From an uncultured Eubacteriales bacterium (GTDB lineage Bacteria; Bacillota; Clostridia; Christensenellales; QALW01): a stretch of DNA of 5,079 nucleotides. Positions within the stretch are counted from its first letter, which is position 1. Each line of letters starts with the position of its first letter. The notes below the pieces were generated by a model that saw only the letters and a list, made by a program, of their open reading frames with translations, was not told where the DNA came from and ran no database searches. Of the stretch, positions 1 through 5,071 are shown piece after piece. The DNA lies in the NCBI GenBank assembly GCA_900552055.1, contig URYI01000142.1, forward strand, positions 1 through 5,079, written 5' to 3'. The position numbers and the translations under genes were made by a program.

Positions 1-80
1 CCAGGCGGCCTTACGGCCGCAAACGCCGCGCAGCGGCTTACAGGGAGCCGCTTATGGCGCGCAAAGCGCGCCATAAGCTA
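1..80. repeat. GC-rich palindromic cluster upstream of the operon
   Basis: No gene is seen here. Three stem-loops follow one another. The first pairs 5-10 with 15-20 (GCGGCC/GGCCGC, loop TTAC). The second pairs 32-38 with 46-52 (AGCGGCT/AGCCGCT). The third pairs 50-62 with 66-78, a perfect 13-bp stem around an AAA loop. None is followed by a T-run on either strand, so they do not look like intrinsic terminators. The 15 bases at 15-29 recur exactly at 1893-1907, and the first hairpin has near copies at 1882-1898 and 5028-5045, so this is part of a dispersed repeat family. The left end may be cut by the window edge. Confidence 0.7.
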
Positions 81-93
81 ACTGCTCTTAAAC

Positions 94-123
94 TTGACAA
101 TAACTTTAAAAACATTGTATAAT
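94..123 (+). promoter_or_regulatory. Housekeeping sigma promoter of the thi operon
   Basis: The -35 box TTGACA (94-99) and the -10 box TATAAT (118-123) both match consensus and are separated by 18 bp. Transcription is expected to start near 130, just ahead of the TPP aptamer, which gives a leader of about 160 nt before thiC. It is the only convincing promoter in the window. Since both hexamers are consensus, basal initiation is probably strong and control is left to the riboswitch. Confidence 0.9.
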
Positions 124-134
124 TTAAAAAAATA

Positions 135-222
135 TGCAGGGGAGCTTGTTAAACAGGCTGAGAGGAAACAGGAAAAGTTTCGACCCTTAAACCTGATTTG
201 GATAATGCCAACGCAGGAAGCA
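135..222 (+). ncRNA. TPP riboswitch aptamer (THI element)
   Basis: This RNA domain binds thiamine pyrophosphate and shuts off the operon when the vitamin is plentiful. The conserved blocks are all present: GGGGAGC (139-145), CTGAGAGG (158-165), GACCC (182-186), ACCTGAT (191-197) and the TGGATAATGCCAACG core with CAGGAA after it (199-219). Helices that can be traced are P1 135-137/220-222 (short), P2 with GGG near 139-142 and CCC 184-186, P3 144-149/153-158, the optional P3a 165-169/177-181, P4 192-195/214-217 and P5 198-201/208-211. CTGAGA is the HMP-pyrimidine-binding segment in known TPP aptamers, and the GGATAATGCC region contributes to pyrophosphate recognition. The position between promoter and thiC fits. 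Confidence 0.97.
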
Positions 223-236
223 GCGCAAGCTTAGGC

Positions 237-269
237 GGGGAATATCCAAAATGGTTATTCCTCTTTTTT
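237..269 (+). terminator. Riboswitch-controlled intrinsic terminator (attenuator)
   Basis: The stem pairs 237-247 with 253-263 around the loop AAAAT. It contains one G-U pair (238/262) and one U-U mismatch (245/255), and is followed directly by six T (264-269). It sits 15 nt after the aptamer and 24 nt before the thiC start, the arrangement of an off-switch by premature termination. The 5' arm overlaps TATCCAAA (243-250), which is perfectly complementary to TTTGGATA (197-204) inside the aptamer. Ligand-free RNA could therefore form an antiterminator there. Hairpin and T-run are seen directly; the switching mechanism is inference. Confidence 0.88.
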
Positions 270-281
270 GTTCCCTGCTGA

Positions 282-290
282 AAGGAAGAG
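282..290 (+). promoter_or_regulatory. thiC ribosome binding site
   Basis: The purine block AAGGAAGAG ends just ahead of ATG 293 and fixes that ATG as the thiC start. The in-frame ATG at 251 lies in the loop and 3' arm of the attenuator hairpin and has no comparable site. The same bases (282-290) can pair with CTCTTTTTT (261-269), including two G-U pairs, so the site might be partly masked in read-through RNA. Confidence 0.8.
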
Positions 291-292
291 CT

Positions 293-1600
293 ATGAACTA
301 TACAACTCAAATGGATGCGGCTCGCAAAGGCATAATTACGCCTCAAATGCAAACCGTAGCTCAAAAGGAGCACATTCCGTTAGAGCGCCTTATGCAATTT
401 TTGGCCGAAGGAAAAGTTATAATTCCCTGCAACAAAAATCACACCTGCATCTCCCCTAACGGCATAGGCTCCATGCTGAAAACCAAAATAAACGTAAACC
501 TCGGAACCTCCAGAGACCTCACCGATTTGGATATGGAGCTTCAAAAGGTGCAGAGCGCTGTGGATATGGGCGCTGAGGCAATAATGGATTTAAGCTCCTA
601 CGGCGATACTCGTACCTTCCGCCGCAGGCTTGTAGCCCAGTGCCCCGCCATGATAGGCACCGTACCCATTTATGACGCGGTAGTATACTATCATAAGCCC
701 CTTATCCAGATTACCGCAGACGAATGGCTGGATATAGTACGCATGCACGCCGAGGACGGCGTAGACTTTATGACCATCCACTGCGGCATAAATAAGGAAA
801 CCGCCCATAAATTCAAGCGCAATAAACGGCTGACAAACATAGTCTCCCGCGGCGGCTCCATTATATTTGCCTGGATGGAGATGACAGGGGAAGAAAACCC
901 CTTCTATGAGCGCTTTGACGAAATACTTGAAATATGCCGCGAATACGATGTTGCTCTTAGCCTGGGTGATGCCTGCCGTCCCGGCTCCATTGCCGACGGC
1001 ACCGATGCCTCCCAAATTGAAGAGCTAATCGCTCTTGGCGAATTGACAAAACGCGCATGGGAAAAGGATGTGCAGGTGATGATAGAAGGACCGGGGCATA
1101 TGCCCATGAATCAGATAGCCGCTAACATGGAAATTGAAAAGACCCTTTGCCACGGCGCACCTTTCTATGTCCTTGGCCCTATTGTAACCGATATAGCGCC
1201 CGGCTACGACCATATTACCTCTGCAATAGGCGGAGCGATTGCCGCTGCAAATGGAGCTTCCTTCCTTTGCTATGTCACTCCCGCCGAGCATCTGCGCCTG
1301 CCTGACTTAAACGACGTAAAGGAAGGCATTATTGCCGCCCGAATCGCGGCTCACGCGGCAGATCTGGCAAAAAATATTCCAGGCGCCGCCGAATGGGATA
1401 ATGCTATGAGTTTCGCCCGTAAAAAGCTGGATTGGGAAGAGATGTTTAAATTAGCAATAGATCCCGAAAAGGCCAAACGCTACCGAGAATCCTCCCAGCC
1501 CGAAAAAGAGGACACATGCAGCATGTGCGGCAATTTCTGCGCTGTAAAGAATATGAACCGTATACTGGAAGGAGAAATTGTCTCCATATTTGACGAATAA
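293..1600 (+). CDS. thiC: Phosphomethylpyrimidine synthase ThiC (short form)
   Basis: This is a cytosolic radical-SAM enzyme that rearranges aminoimidazole ribotide into HMP phosphate, the pyrimidine half of thiamine. The product has 435 residues, the length of the short ThiC form without the long N-terminal domain of the enterobacterial protein (about 630). Visible family blocks are [11 protein letters not shown] (95-105), MTIHCGI (160-166), SRGGSI (185-190), LGDACRPGS (224-232), EGPGHMP (265-271), [15 protein letters not shown] (299-313) and [12 protein letters not shown] (326-337). His269 and His333 are 64 apart, as are the two zinc histidines known in characterised ThiC, and are probably the metal ligands. 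The 4Fe-4S cysteines lie near the C-terminus at 409, 412 and 416 (CX2CX3C), where longer ThiC proteins have CX2CX4C. The start at 293 is chosen for its ribosome site and because the alternative at 251 lies in the attenuator. It is the first gene of the operon and directly controlled by the TPP riboswitch. No defect is seen. Confidence 0.98.
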   Translation: MNYTTQMDAARKGIITPQMQTVAQKEHIPLERLMQFLAEGKVIIPCNKNHTCISPNGIGSMLKTKINVNLGTSRDLTDLDMELQKVQSAVDMGAEAIMDLSSYGDTRTFRRRLVAQCPAMIGTVPIYDAVVYYHKPLIQITADEWLDIVRMHAEDGVDFMTIHCGINKETAHKFKRNKRLTNIVSRGGSIIFAWMEMTGEENPFYERFDEILEICREYDVALSLGDACRPGSIADGTDASQIEELIALGELTKRAWEKDVQVMIEGPGHMPMNQIAANMEIEKTLCHGAPFYVLGPIVTDIAPGYDHITSAIGGAIAAANGASFLCYVTPAEHLRLPDLNDVKEGIIAARIAAHAADLAKNIPGAAEWDNAMSFARKKLDWEEMFKLAIDPEKAKRYRESSQPEKEDTCSMCGNFCAVKNMNRILEGEIVSIFDE

Positions 1601-1753
1601 AATATATACTCCTGCATGCATTTGATTTTTGATTGCTCTCAGGGATGCAGGCGGCAGGCTTGCCAATATGCAGCCGCGTTTTGCCGCGCTTACGGCCTCA
1701 GAGTTATTATCTCTTTAGCGGTCATTAATCTGTTTTTACCCGTCATGCCTTAT

Positions 1754-1944
1754 GGCGGCGCAAATTTCCGGCCTGCATAAATTGTTTGCAGATATTGCCA
1801 AAGCAGGCTGTATGCCAAAAGGTCATGGGGCGGCGTTTGGCAGGCGCAGCCTGCCTAGGCCGGCCCGAAGGGCCCGGCCCGGCGGCCCTTCGGGCCGCAA
1901 ACGCCGCCCTCCCCCAAACTTCCGGGCCGGAAATTTCTGCCGCC
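1754..1944. repeat. Inverted-repeat-bounded element, possibly MITE-like
   Basis: The 20 bases at 1754-1773 and the reverse complement of 1925-1944 agree at 18 of 20 positions, including an uninterrupted 12-bp block (1762-1773 with 1925-1936, AAATTTCCGGCC). Between them lies a second, perfect 12-bp inverted repeat (1828-1839 with 1898-1909) enclosing further hairpins. The 191-bp size and terminal inverted repeats resemble a small non-autonomous element, but no target-site duplication is evident at the edges and it encodes no protein. It could equally be a cluster of intergenic palindromic repeats. Confidence 0.5.
1828..1909. repeat. GC-rich nested palindrome
   Basis: The outer arms GGGCGGCGTTTG (1828-1839) and CAAACGCCGCCC (1898-1909) are perfectly complementary. 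Inside are three hairpins: 1839-1845/1849-1855 (GGCAGGC, loop GCA), 1862-1866/1870-1874 (loop GAA) and 1882-1888/1892-1898 (GCGGCCC, loop TTC). Of the 80 bases at 1831-1910, 64 are G or C. GGCCGCAAACGCCGC (1893-1907) recurs at 15-29, and GCCTAGGCCG (1853-1862) recurs at 5043-5052, linking this copy to the repeats at both window ends. Confidence 0.75.
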
Positions 1945-1996
1945 AAACACTAACCTAAATACAAAATTTTAAAATAAACGAAAGAAGGAAATTACA

Positions 1997-2821
1997 ATGC
2001 TCAAAACAATGCTGGACAACGTCCGCGCTAAAACTCCCCTAATACACAATATAACCAACTACGTCACTGTAAATGACTGCGCAAATATACTGCTGGCCTG
2101 CGGAGGCTCCCCCATCATGTCGGACGATATAAACGAAGTGGAAGAAATAACCTCCATTTGCGGCGGCCTTAACATTAATATAGGAACCCTTAACCAACGC
2201 ACCATACAGTCCATGCTCTCCGCAGGCATAAAAGCTAATTCACTTGGCCACCCCATTGTGCTTGACCCCGTCGGCGCCGGTGCTTCTTCTCTCAGAACAA
2301 ACACCGCCCTTATGCTGATGGAAAAAATCCGTTTCAGCGTCATACGCGGCAATATTTCCGAAATCAAAACTCTGGCGCTGGGCGCAGGCACTACCAAAGG
2401 CGTAGACGCGGACATCGCTGACGCCGTAACCGAACAGAACATAGACAGCGTAGCTGCATTCGCAAAGGATTTCTCCAAAAAATGCGGAGCCGTGGTAGCC
2501 ATAACAGGTGCTATTGATATTGTAGCGAATGACAATACAGCATATATCATCCGCAACGGCGTACCCATGATGTCTAAAATTACCGGCAGCGGCTGCATGC
2601 TTTCAGCCATGACTGCCGCTTATATCACGGCTAACCCTGACAACCTGTTAAAAGCCGCTGCCGCAGCGGTTTGCGCAATGGGACTTTGCGGCGAAAAAGC
2701 CTTTGATACCATGTGCAAAAATAATGCCGGGAACTCCACGTTCCGCAATTATTTGATTGATGAAATTTATAAGCTGGACGGAAACGCGCTTGCGGAGGGT
2801 GCTAAATATGAAATCAGATGA
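1997..2821 (+). CDS. thiM: Hydroxyethylthiazole kinase ThiM
   Basis: This cytosolic kinase phosphorylates 4-methyl-5-(2-hydroxyethyl)thiazole (THZ) with ATP, letting the cell reuse salvaged thiazole. The 274 residues are the usual family length. Visible blocks are PLIHNITNYVTVNDCANILLA (14-34), the substrate pocket GGSPIMSDD (36-44), NIGTL (61-65), VLDPVGAGAS (88-97), IRGNISEI (116-123), VAITGAIDIV (167-176) and the ribokinase-type anion hole ITGSGCMLSA (195-204), with Cys200 where characterised ThiM has its active-site cysteine. The start at 1997 is supported by AAGGA seven bases upstream. The last 14 bp overlap thiE. Its presence next to thiC and thiD, without thiazole synthesis genes in view, points to thiazole salvage combined with pyrimidine synthesis. 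Confidence 0.98.
   Translation: MLKTMLDNVRAKTPLIHNITNYVTVNDCANILLACGGSPIMSDDINEVEEITSICGGLNINIGTLNQRTIQSMLSAGIKANSLGHPIVLDPVGAGASSLRTNTALMLMEKIRFSVIRGNISEIKTLALGAGTTKGVDADIADAVTEQNIDSVAAFAKDFSKKCGAVVAITGAIDIVANDNTAYIIRNGVPMMSKITGSGCMLSAMTAAYITANPDNLLKAAAAAVCAMGLCGEKAFDTMCKNNAGNSTFRNYLIDEIYKLDGNALAEGAKYEIR
2794..2798 (+). promoter_or_regulatory. thiE ribosome binding site inside thiM
   Basis: A GGAGG lies within the thiM 3' coding sequence, nine bases ahead of ATG 2808. It selects that start over the upstream in-frame ATGs at 2757/2760 and over ATG 2895, which has the pyrimidine-rich CCCTCCCGACC in front of it and no ribosome site. Confidence 0.85.
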
Positions 2822-3515
2822 ACAGGGCAACAAGGCCCAAAGCTTAAGTGCTGAGACGCAAAAGCTTCATTCATGCAACTGCCCTCCCGACCGTATGCTG
2901 CTTTACGCCGTTACCGACCGCGCCTGGCTGAACGGCCGTTCACTGTACTCTGATGTCCAAGAAGCGCTTAAAGGCGGAGCCACTATGATACAGCTGCGCG
3001 AAAAGGATTTAGATTATGAGCAGTTTTTAACTGAGGCTATTGAACTCAAAGAACTTTGCGCTCAATATAACGTGCCATTGATAATAAACGACAATATAGA
3101 TATCGCTCTGGCCTGCAATGCGGACGGCGTACACCTTGGGCAAAGGGACTTAGCCGCCAGTGAAGCCCGTTTGCGGCTAGGAGAAAACAAAATAATCGGC
3201 ATTTCCGCTCAAACAGTTGAACAGGCCATATCCGCACAGCAGGACGGCGCCGACTATCTCGGCGTAGGCGCAGTCTTTACCACCTCCACAAAAAAAGACG
3301 CGGATTTTGTCAGCTATGACGTTCTTAAGGACATGTGCGCCAGCGTAGCCATTCCTGTCTGCGCAATAGGCGGAATATATAAACATAATATTATGCAGCT
3401 GGCTGGTTCGGGCATAGATGGAGTTGCACTGGTTTCGGCTATTTTTGCCGCGAAGGATATTGAGAAGGAATGCAATGAGCTGCTTTCCCTCTCCAAAAGG
3501 ATGGTGCGGGCATGA
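2808..3515 (+). CDS. thiE: Thiamine-phosphate synthase ThiE
   Basis: ThiE couples HMP-PP with thiazole phosphate to form thiamine monophosphate, releasing pyrophosphate. It is a cytosolic TIM-barrel enzyme. The 235-residue product carries the family pattern in order: YAVTDR (33-38), TMIQLREKDLD (59-69), PLIINDN (90-96), ADGVHLGQRDL (105-115), GISAQT (131-136), GADYLGVGAVFTTSTKKDA (147-165), CAIGGI (185-190) and GIDGVALVSAIF (202-213). Gln62, Arg64, Lys66, Asn95, Asp96, Asp114, Ser133 and Lys162 fit known pyrophosphate, magnesium and substrate positions. The start at 2808 is chosen for the GGAGG at nine bases. It gives an N-terminal tail of about 30 residues, including CNC at 23-25, not needed by the barrel; typical ThiE is near 205-215 residues. 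The gene overlaps thiM by 14 bp and the next gene by 4 bp (ATGA), a sign of translational coupling. Confidence 0.97.
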   Translation: MKSDEQGNKAQSLSAETQKLHSCNCPPDRMLLYAVTDRAWLNGRSLYSDVQEALKGGATMIQLREKDLDYEQFLTEAIELKELCAQYNVPLIINDNIDIALACNADGVHLGQRDLAASEARLRLGENKIIGISAQTVEQAISAQQDGADYLGVGAVFTTSTKKDADFVSYDVLKDMCASVAIPVCAIGGIYKHNIMQLAGSGIDGVALVSAIFAAKDIEKECNELLSLSKRMVRA

Positions 3516-4165
3516 GTATAAAGGGCGCTATTTTTGATTTAGACGGCACAATATTAGACTCCATGTCCGTCTGGCGCACAATGGGCTCTAGTTATCTTCG
3601 TCACAGGGACATAGAACCTGAAGAAGGGCTGGATTTAAAATTCAACTCCATGAGCATAGCGCAGGCGGCGCAGTATTATATAGATAATTACCATCTGCCC
3701 GAAAGCGTAGAAGAGCTTATACAAGATATTGACCGCTCAATAGAACAATTTTATTTTGAACGGGTAAAGCTCAAACCGGGAGCAGCAGACTTTTTAGAAA
3801 CCCTTAAAAATAAAGGCGTTACTATGTGCGTTGCCACAGCGACCGACCTCTATCTATCCCACCCTGCCTTAAAACGCAACGGCATAGACAAATATTTTAA
3901 AGCTATTTTTACCTGCAACATGGTAGGCGCCGGAAAAGATCAGCCCCTTATATATGAAAAGGCGCTCGCCTGCCTGGGAACGCCCAAATCAGAAACCGTT
4001 GTCTTTGAGGACGCGCCGCATGCACTGGCTACTGCCAAAAAAGCTGGTTTTAAAACAGCATGCATATACGACTCTGTTTTTGCTGCAAGCTGGGAAGAAA
4101 TGAAAGCAATGAGCGATTATGCAATTATCAGCTTTGCGCAGTTGGAGGAAAACGCAATATGCTAA
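3512..4165 (+). CDS. HAD-superfamily (IA) phosphatase, probable thiamine monophosphate phosphatase
   Basis: The 217-residue protein has the HAD motifs in order: FDLDGT (8-13), with nucleophile Asp9 and acid/base Asp11; motif II at VATAT (Thr109); motif III Lys142 in GAGKDQPLIYEKA; and motif IV FEDAPHA (Glu166, Asp167). Residues of about 15-90 form the helical cap typical of subclass I. HAD-IA phosphatases that cluster with thiamine genes in clostridia have been shown, as I recall the literature, to dephosphorylate thiamine monophosphate, replacing the phosphorylation route of ThiL. Its place between thiE and thiD, overlapping thiE by ATGA and thiD by 7 bp, fits that role. HMP phosphate or a damaged intermediate are possible other substrates. 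The HAD fold is certain; the substrate is inference. It is expected in the cytosol, with no signal peptide or membrane segment. Confidence 0.85.
   Translation: MSIKGAIFDLDGTILDSMSVWRTMGSSYLRHRDIEPEEGLDLKFNSMSIAQAAQYYIDNYHLPESVEELIQDIDRSIEQFYFERVKLKPGAADFLETLKNKGVTMCVATATDLYLSHPALKRNGIDKYFKAIFTCNMVGAGKDQPLIYEKALACLGTPKSETVVFEDAPHALATAKKAGFKTACIYDSVFAASWEEMKAMSDYAIISFAQLEENAIC
4144..4148 (+). promoter_or_regulatory. thiD ribosome binding site
   Basis: A GGAGG inside the end of the HAD gene, ten bases ahead of ATG 4159, decides the thiD start. The in-frame upstream ATG at 4060 would add 33 cysteine-rich residues unlike any ThiD and has no ribosome site. Confidence 0.85.
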
Positions 4166-4941
4166 CGGCGCTGACCATAGCTGGCTCGGACTGCAGCGGC
4201 GGAGCCGGAATACAAGCCGATTTAAAAACAATGGCGGCACACGGCATTTACGGCATGAGCGTTATAACCGCGCTTACAGCCCAGAATACTGTCGGCGTTT
4301 ACGGCATCACAGAGGTTTCTCCTGAATTTGCAGCCCTGCAGCTTAAATGTGTTTTTGAAGATATTCCTCCCGACGCCGTAAAGATAGGTATGGTTGCTAA
4401 TGGGGGTATAATAAAAGCACTAGTCCATGCGCTGAAAAAATACAGTGCCAAAAATATAGTCATAGACCCCGTAATGGTTTCTACCAGCGGCAGCCGGCTC
4501 CTGAAAGAAGAAGCAGCAGAAATACTTATTAACCAGTTGCTGCCCCTGGGAAACCTTATAACTCCTAATATTTCTGAAAGCGAAATACTCTGCGGATTTC
4601 CCATAAAGGACAAAACAGCTGTCAAAAAGGCCGCGCAGAAAATATATGAGCGTTTTAGAACCGCCGTACTCATAAAAGGTGGGCATATAGGTTCTGATGC
4701 AGCAGATTTGCTTTATGACGGTAAGTTCCAGTGGTTTGAAAGCGAAAGAATCAACAATCCAAATACGCACGGAACAGGCTGCACTCTTTCTTCGGCCATC
4801 GCCTGCAATATGGCCAAAGGGAATACCTTGAGTCAAAGCATTGCAAACGCAAAAACATATTTGCTCGGCGCCATTAAGGACGGCATGGATTTAGGCAAGG
4901 GTTCCGGCCCTCTTAATCACATCTATAAAATCAATATCTGA
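4159..4941 (+). CDS. thiD: Hydroxymethylpyrimidine/phosphomethylpyrimidine kinase ThiD
   Basis: ThiD phosphorylates HMP to HMP-P and HMP-P to HMP-PP with ATP, supplying the pyrimidine substrate of ThiE. It is a cytosolic ribokinase-family enzyme. The 260 residues are full length. Family blocks are TIAGSDCSGGAGIQADLKT (6-24), SVITALTAQNT (34-44), DAVKIGM (72-78), VIDPVMVSTSG (101-111), LITPNISESEIL (133-144), VLIKGGH (170-176) and NTHGTGCTLSSAIA (202-215), with catalytic Cys208 in the anion hole. The tail GKGSGPLNH matches the usual GxGxGPxxH ending. The start overlaps the HAD gene by 7 bp. The last five codons and the stop lie inside the left arm of the operon terminator, so the C-terminal YKIN-type tail may be set by the terminator palindrome. 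No ThiE fusion or other added domain is present. Confidence 0.98.
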   Translation: MLTALTIAGSDCSGGAGIQADLKTMAAHGIYGMSVITALTAQNTVGVYGITEVSPEFAALQLKCVFEDIPPDAVKIGMVANGGIIKALVHALKKYSAKNIVIDPVMVSTSGSRLLKEEAAEILINQLLPLGNLITPNISESEILCGFPIKDKTAVKKAAQKIYERFRTAVLIKGGHIGSDAADLLYDGKFQWFESERINNPNTHGTGCTLSSAIACNMAKGNTLSQSIANAKTYLLGAIKDGMDLGKGSGPLNHIYKINI

Positions 4942-4993
4942 ATAAAGCAGCCATATAGGCTGCTTTATTCAGATATTGATTTTATATTTTTTT
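4924..4993 (+). terminator. Operon terminator, 29-bp perfect stem
   Basis: Positions 4924-4952 pair without a mismatch with 4958-4986 around the loop ATATA (4953-4957), followed by seven T (4987-4993). The upper part (AAAGCAGCC/GGCTGCTTT) is already a good intrinsic terminator; the lower half extends the palindrome back across the thiD stop codon (4939-4941) and its last five codons. It ends the thi transcript. No A-run precedes the left arm, so efficient use on the other strand is not evident. Confidence 0.95.
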
Positions 4994-5027
4994 GACAAAG
5001 GCACCAGCCCAGGGCGTGCGCGACGTC

Positions 5028-5071
5028 GGCGGCCATACGGCCGCCTAGGCCGAGCCAAACGGCTCGGCCTA
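5028..5071. repeat. GC-rich palindromic repeat after the operon
   Basis: Two adjacent hairpins are seen: 5028-5034/5039-5045 (GGCGGCC/GGCCGCC, loop ATAC) and 5046-5056/5061-5071 (TAGGCCGAGCC with GGCTCGGCCTA, loop AAAC). The first is a variant of the hairpins at 5-20 and 1882-1898. The second is a variant of the TAGGCC hairpin at 1856-1879, with the GCCTAGGCCG junction (5043-5052) identical to 1853-1862. The unit probably continues past the window end. No gene is seen between 4994 and 5079. Confidence 0.7.

Larger units (their letters stand above)
1601..1996. other. Structured 396-bp gap between thiC and thiM
   Basis: No protein gene, tRNA or second TPP aptamer is seen. The first part (1601-1750) has weak pairings only, for example CCTGCAT 1611-1617 with ATGCAGG 1645-1651; no stem is followed by a T-run, so no terminator is called. 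The middle (1754-1944) is bounded by an imperfect inverted repeat and holds a GC-rich nested palindrome. The last 50 bp (1945-1996) are AT-rich and carry the thiM ribosome site AAGGA (1985-1989). A -10-like TAAAAT at 1970-1975 has no matching -35 box. thiM to thiD are therefore probably read from the thiC promoter, but an internal start cannot be excluded. Confidence 0.7.

Noticed and set aside
251..292. In-frame upstream ATG that would add 14 residues to ThiC
   Set aside because: It lies at the loop edge and 3' arm of the attenuator hairpin, has only a poor upstream GGGGA, and the added residues do not resemble ThiC; ATG 293 has a clear ribosome site.
149..373. Minus-strand reading frame across the riboswitch
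   Set aside because: It runs antisense to the aptamer, attenuator and thiC start; it has no recognisable domain and is explained by the RNA structure and gene on the other strand.
1611..1651. Possible terminator after thiC (CCTGCAT/ATGCAGG)
   Set aside because: The loop is 27 nt long and the T-run lies inside the loop rather than after the stem.
1743..1958. Two opposing reading frames of 67-68 residues in the thiC-thiM gap
   Set aside because: Both are low-complexity Arg/Pro/Gly/Ala translations of the GC-rich palindromes, mirror each other across the inverted repeat and lack ribosome sites.
1601..1996. Second TPP riboswitch or CRISPR array in the gap
   Set aside because: CTGAGA and the GGATAATGCC core are absent, and the repeats are palindromes at irregular distances without spacer-like units.
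2059..2610. Minus-strand reading frame of 183 residues inside thiM
   Set aside because: It is entirely antisense to a fully recognisable ThiM and has no domain or ribosome site of its own.
4060..4158. Upstream in-frame start for ThiD
   Set aside because: The extra 33 residues are an out-of-frame reading of the HAD gene, while GGAGG at 4144-4148 places the start at 4159.
4992..4997. TTGACA after the terminator as a -35 box of a next promoter
   Set aside because: No -10-like hexamer lies 16-18 bp downstream, where the sequence is GC-rich; the match overlaps the terminator T-run and is probably chance.
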